The notes under the pieces are model-generated. The model was not told the DNA's origin and did no database searches. It saw nothing but the letters and a program-made list of their open reading frames with translations. DNA of 13,721 nucleotides from CAYMYN01 sp964394665 (GTDB lineage: Bacteria; Planctomycetota; UBA1135; GCA-002686595), in NCBI GenBank assembly GCA_964394665.1, contig CAYMYN010000064.1, positions 1 through 13,721 of the forward strand, read 5' to 3'. Positions within the stretch are counted from its first letter, which is position 1; each line of letters opens with the position of its first letter. The position numbers and the translations under genes were made by a program. Below are positions 11,347-13,721 of this stretch, one piece after another.

Positions 11347-11796
11347 ATGCAAGCCAACCGCTCCCTGCGCCATCAGGTCTGTCTCATCCAGCGCACCCTC
11401 ATCGACCTGTGCCTGCGGGACGAGGATCTGCGCAGCCTGGGCCTCTGGCAGGAGGGCGACCACCCCTCCGGGTTCTCGTCGCGGTTGCGAACGCGGGCCC
11501 TCCTGCAGCGGCTGTTGGCACGGGACGAGCGCCTCGCGCGGTACCTCGACGATCTGCTCGACCTGCGCCATCTCGACACCGTCCAACGCGTGCACCACGC
11601 CGAGGAGTCCGCGCTCGAAGCCGAGGTGCACGCCTTCCTCGCGGGCGGAGGGACGCGCGACCTCGCAGGTCTGGTGTGGGCCTGCTGCACCGATCCGCGG
11701 CCCCGCGTCCAGGGACTGGGCCACGTGTTGTGCCACGAAGCGGTCACGCTCGGCTGTCGCCTGCTCGCGGGCTCGCACGATGGAGCGCCGCGCTGA
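11347..11796 (+). CDS. Small hypothetical protein, Leu/Arg/His-rich with six Cys
   Basis: I do not recognise this 149-residue protein. ATG 11347 is the first start after the divergent promoter region, and the frame has strongly GC-biased third positions, whereas the overlapping minus-strand frame looks like a shadow. No signal peptide or membrane helix is apparent, so it is probably cytoplasmic. Residues 1-98 look mainly helical, with Leu-rich and charged stretches (RALLQRLLARDERLARYLDD at 50-69). After a GGG turn near 100, a second part contains paired cysteines C113-C114, then C129 in HVLCHE (126-131) and C137. With C12 and C22 these could bind a metal, but there is no known motif. No ribosome-binding site is seen. 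The gene runs divergently from the propeller gene across the palindromic operator, so the two may be co-regulated. Its stop codon abuts that of the protease gene. Confidence 0.68.
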   Translation: MQANRSLRHQVCLIQRTLIDLCLRDEDLRSLGLWQEGDHPSGFSSRLRTRALLQRLLARDERLARYLDDLLDLRHLDTVQRVHHAEESALEAEVHAFLAGGGTRDLAGLVWACCTDPRPRVQGLGHVLCHEAVTLGCRLLAGSHDGAPR

Positions 11797-13032
11797 TCAG
11801 GGAACCAACACGAGCACGTCCCAGGTGAGCTCGAGCCGCTCGCCCCCGCGTTCCAGCACCACGTCGAGGACCGGGCAGCGCTCCCAGGTCGCCTCGAGAT
11901 CGTCGCAGGCCAAGAGGTCCTGCGCCGCCCGCCCGCCGAGGGACAGCACCCTGTCCCCCGCGCGCGCGCCGGCCCCTTCGGCCGGAGAGCCCGGGAGCAC
12001 GGCCCAGACGATCAGGTCCTCGCCCCGCCGCGCGAGCGCCAGGCCCGCGCTGCGCACCGGCGCGTCGAACTGGACCGCAGCCTCGCCCGCCGCTTCGGGC
12101 CCCGCCTCGATCCAGACCTTCGCGCCGGAGACGTCGAAGGTCCAGGCGAAGTGACGCAGCAGGCGCGCGCCGATGCGGCCCTCGCCGTCGCCGAGCCGCG
12201 CCACGGGCCGCGGCACGCGGTGACGGCCGAGGAAGAGCTCGCCCTCCAGGCGCGCGATCGCCCGCGGCGGCCCCAGGCCCCCGGCGGTGAAGGCGCCCAG
12301 GTCGAGGGCCGGCTCGCCCACGAGCCCGAGGCCGAGCGGCCAACGCGCGAGGTCGAGGGCGCCGCCGCTCCCCGAGTCGAGGGTCAGCCCCCAGGGCTCG
12401 GAACCCAGGACGAGTTGCAGGCGCGGGATGGGTCCGGGGAGCAAGCCCAGCACCTCGCGCCCATCGACTTCCGGCAGGTGGCCACGGCGCACGCGCACGG
12501 CGCGTTCGGGATAGTCGAGCTCGAGCAAGAGCCCGGCGAAGGCCGCATAGCCCAGGACCCCGTCGAGCCCCGTGCGCAGGGCTTCCGAGACGGATTCCAG
12601 ATCGAGGACGACCGCGTCGAAGTCCGCCAGCACGAGCTCGCCGATCGTCAGCACGCCGACCTGCGCCAAGCCCAGGAGCGGCGCGATCTCGCCCCGCGCG
12701 CCCTGGGCCACGAGCCGCGGCGCTCGCCGGCGCAGCGCCGCCGGCACGAGGCCCTCGTCGAGCACCGTCGCCGCCGCGCCCGTGTCGACGAGGAACGTGA
12801 ACGGCCCCCGCCCCTCGAGCTTGACCTCGACCAGCGGATAGTCGCACCACCAACGCACCGGCAGGTTGGCCCCATCGCCCGGCAGGGAGCTACGGGCGGG
12901 AGCGGCCCGCAGGGACCCCTGTCCGACGCCGCTCCGAGCGGCGCCGATCAGGCACACCCCGACGAACCCCATCCACGCGCAACGGCGCAAGAACCGGCGC
13001 GACCCACGGAGGAGGCGACGCACGCCGCCCAT
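11797..13032 (-). CDS. Exported bilobed aspartyl protease with C-terminal PDZ domain
   Basis: This is a 411-residue protein of the retropepsin/pepsin-like aspartyl protease type found in bacteria (Asp_protease_2-like). I chose ATG 13032: it is preceded by the purine-rich run GGTGGGGG and gives an N-terminus with many arginines (RRLLRGSRRFLRR, 5-17) before a hydrophobic segment at 19-31, so export is likely. SRRF only partly fits a Tat motif. An internal ATG at 12972 would give 391 residues and a shorter signal. The first lobe has the catalytic motif FLVDTGAAATVLD (80-92) and the structural GVLGYAAF (158-165). The second lobe has LTLDSGSGGALDL (216-228). The two Asp residues, D83 and D219, are 136 apart, consistent with one active site formed by two lobes of the same chain. 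Residues about 325-405 form a PDZ-like domain (LPGSPAEGAGARAGDRVLSL, 346-365). The protein is likely periplasmic; its target is unknown. The gene lies 74 bases after the FG-GAP gene. Confidence 0.88.
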   Translation of the reverse strand: MGGVRRLLRGSRRFLRRCAWMGFVGVCLIGAARSGVGQGSLRAAPARSSLPGDGANLPVRWWCDYPLVEVKLEGRGPFTFLVDTGAAATVLDEGLVPAALRRRAPRLVAQGARGEIAPLLGLAQVGVLTIGELVLADFDAVVLDLESVSEALRTGLDGVLGYAAFAGLLLELDYPERAVRVRRGHLPEVDGREVLGLLPGPIPRLQLVLGSEPWGLTLDSGSGGALDLARWPLGLGLVGEPALDLGAFTAGGLGPPRAIARLEGELFLGRHRVPRPVARLGDGEGRIGARLLRHFAWTFDVSGAKVWIEAGPEAAGEAAVQFDAPVRSAGLALARRGEDLIVWAVLPGSPAEGAGARAGDRVLSLGGRAAQDLLACDDLEATWERCPVLDVVLERGGERLELTWDVLVLVP

Positions 13033-13050
13033 CCTACCCCCACCGCCGAC

Positions 13051-13083
13051 GGCTGGGCTCCGGGGCCGCCCCCGATGCCAGCC
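13051..13083 (-). terminator. Two-part stem-loop downstream of the FG-GAP gene
   Basis: GGCTGG (13051-13056) pairs with CCAGCC (13078-13083). Inside this, CGGGG (13061-13065) pairs with CCCCG (13070-13074) around a 4-base loop, with a small asymmetric internal loop between the stems. The structure begins 24 bases past the TAG of the FG-GAP gene and ends 19 bases before the protease start. It could terminate or attenuate FG-GAP transcription before the protease gene. No T tract follows on the minus strand, so it is only a candidate. Confidence 0.35.
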
Positions 13084-13106
13084 AGGGCACGAAGCACGCG
13101 CCGAGG

Positions 13107-13721
13107 CTACGGCGCGAACGTCGCGCGCAGGGCTTCGGAGAGGTTGAAGCCCGTGGGGCCGCCGGGGGGGTCGCGGTACCAGAGCTGGAAGGTGAAGGTC
13201 GCGCCGGGGGTGATGGCGCCGGCGCCGCCCGAGGCGGGGAGCGAGGTGAGGTCGAGGGTGCGCTCCAAGCGGCCGGCGCCGTCGGCGAACTGCGCGGGGG
13301 CGAGGCGGAAGAAGGGCGAGCCCACGCACAGGCGGCCCTCGCCGAAGGGCTGGGTCGCGGCGGGCGCACCGTAGAAGAAGAGACCCGGGGTGAGCGGCGG
13401 CAGGCCCGAGGCGATCAGCTTGAAGCCGCCGTAGCTCGCGAGGCCGAGCGAGCCGCCCATCTCGAGCGCGGCCCCTTCGCCGAGCGAGTTCGGCTCCCCG
13501 GCACACACCACCGCGGCGTCCGCGCGGAAGCCCTTCCAGACCAGGATGCGGCCGCTCCAATCGTTCCACCGCCGGTCGCCGCTGGCGAACTCCGCCAGGC
13601 CGTCGCCCGTCAGGTCGCCCAGCACGGCGACGTAGGTCCCCAGATAGGTGTCCCTCACCGGCGCCTGGTTGCGCCACAGGCGCGCCCCGGTGCGGCCCGA
13701 GAAGACGTTGATCGAGCCGTG
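13107..13721 (-). CDS. FG-GAP (integrin alpha-like) repeat protein, C-terminal part
   Basis: The reading frame enters from the right edge of the window and ends at TAG 13109-13107, so only the last 204 residues are present and the true start is outside. Residues about 3-67 are a classic FG-GAP beta-propeller unit: INVFSGRTGARLW (4-16), then the calcium-type GDLTGDG (35-41), then the start of the next blade with GRILVWKG (57-64). From C73 a C-terminal module follows: GLFFYG (113-118), PFGEGRLCVG (125-134), RL and FAD near 139-147, FQLWYRDPPGG (179-189) and GFNLSEA (191-197). Many of these positions recur in the C-terminus of the propeller gene at 9608-11182. The intact protein would be large, exported and extracellular or surface-bound. 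FG-GAP proteins commonly act in adhesion or ligand binding, but no specific function can be given. The GTG at 13658 is internal to the frame, not a start. Confidence 0.92.
   Translation of the reverse strand, partial: HGSINVFSGRTGARLWRNQAPVRDTYLGTYVAVLGDLTGDGLAEFASGDRRWNDWSGRILVWKGFRADAAVVCAGEPNSLGEGAALEMGGSLGLASYGGFKLIASGLPPLTPGLFFYGAPAATQPFGEGRLCVGSPFFRLAPAQFADGAGRLERTLDLTSLPASGGAGAITPGATFTFQLWYRDPPGGPTGFNLSEALRATFAP

Noticed and set aside
11281..11778. 165-codon minus-strand frame opposite the small 149-residue gene
   Set aside because: Third-position GC bias and start context favour the plus strand, and this frame would begin inside the coding part and end inside the palindromic operator.
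13000..13032. Tat signal peptide for the aspartyl protease
   Set aside because: SRRF at 11-14 is followed by LRR instead of the usual hydrophobic positions; a general export signal is as likely, so I did not call Tat.
12151..13374. 407-codon plus-strand frame opposite the protease and the FG-GAP gene
   Set aside because: It spans two clear genes on the other strand and reads as Arg/Pro/Ala-rich shadow.

Overview
This is a very GC-rich window, densely coded on both strands, with third codon positions that are almost always G or C. It looks like a chromosomal segment of a Gram-negative, secretion-heavy bacterium. Planctomycetota is the best guess, from the two large secreted proteins with a recurring C-terminal module, the FG-GAP protein and the near absence of Shine-Dalgarno sequences. 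That assignment rests on recall of family style, not on a search.

Layout, left to right. (1) A complete moeA (molybdenum insertion into molybdopterin) runs leftward from 1212 to 1. (2) Divergent from it, after only 42 bases, is a compact three-gene operon: a lipoprotein periplasmic adaptor (1255-2616) and two different RND permeases (2613-6023 and 6020-9550). Both junctions are 4-base GTGA overlaps, so the genes are probably translationally coupled. moeA bounds the operon on one side and a convergent gene bounds it on the other, so it encodes no outer-membrane channel. (3) A leftward gene (9608-11182) encodes a secreted protein with six propeller-like repeats, each carrying a DxDxDG-type loop, followed by a Cys-rich linker and a C-terminal module. 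(4) A 164-base divergent intergenic region follows. It holds a 29-base palindrome built as two overlapping 7-1-7 heptad pairs, the layout of Fur-family operators, lying over mirror-image promoter-like hexamers. (5) A small unrecognised gene (11347-11796) runs rightward, and its stop codon abuts the stop codon of the next gene. (6) A leftward gene (11797-13032) encodes an exported pepsin/retropepsin-type aspartyl protease with two D(T/S)G motifs and a PDZ domain. (7) The window ends in the C-terminal part of a leftward FG-GAP repeat protein (13107-13721), which carries the same kind of C-terminal module as the propeller protein.

Two themes stand out: a self-contained pump with two unlike permeases (MdtABC-like architecture), and an exported-protein neighbourhood in which calcium-loop or FG-GAP propellers end in a shared C-terminal module of unknown role. 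The most interesting non-coding signal is the Fur-like palindrome at 11265-11293. No RNA genes, insertion sequences, CRISPR arrays or phage genes were seen, and no gene-free stretch exceeds 300 bases.
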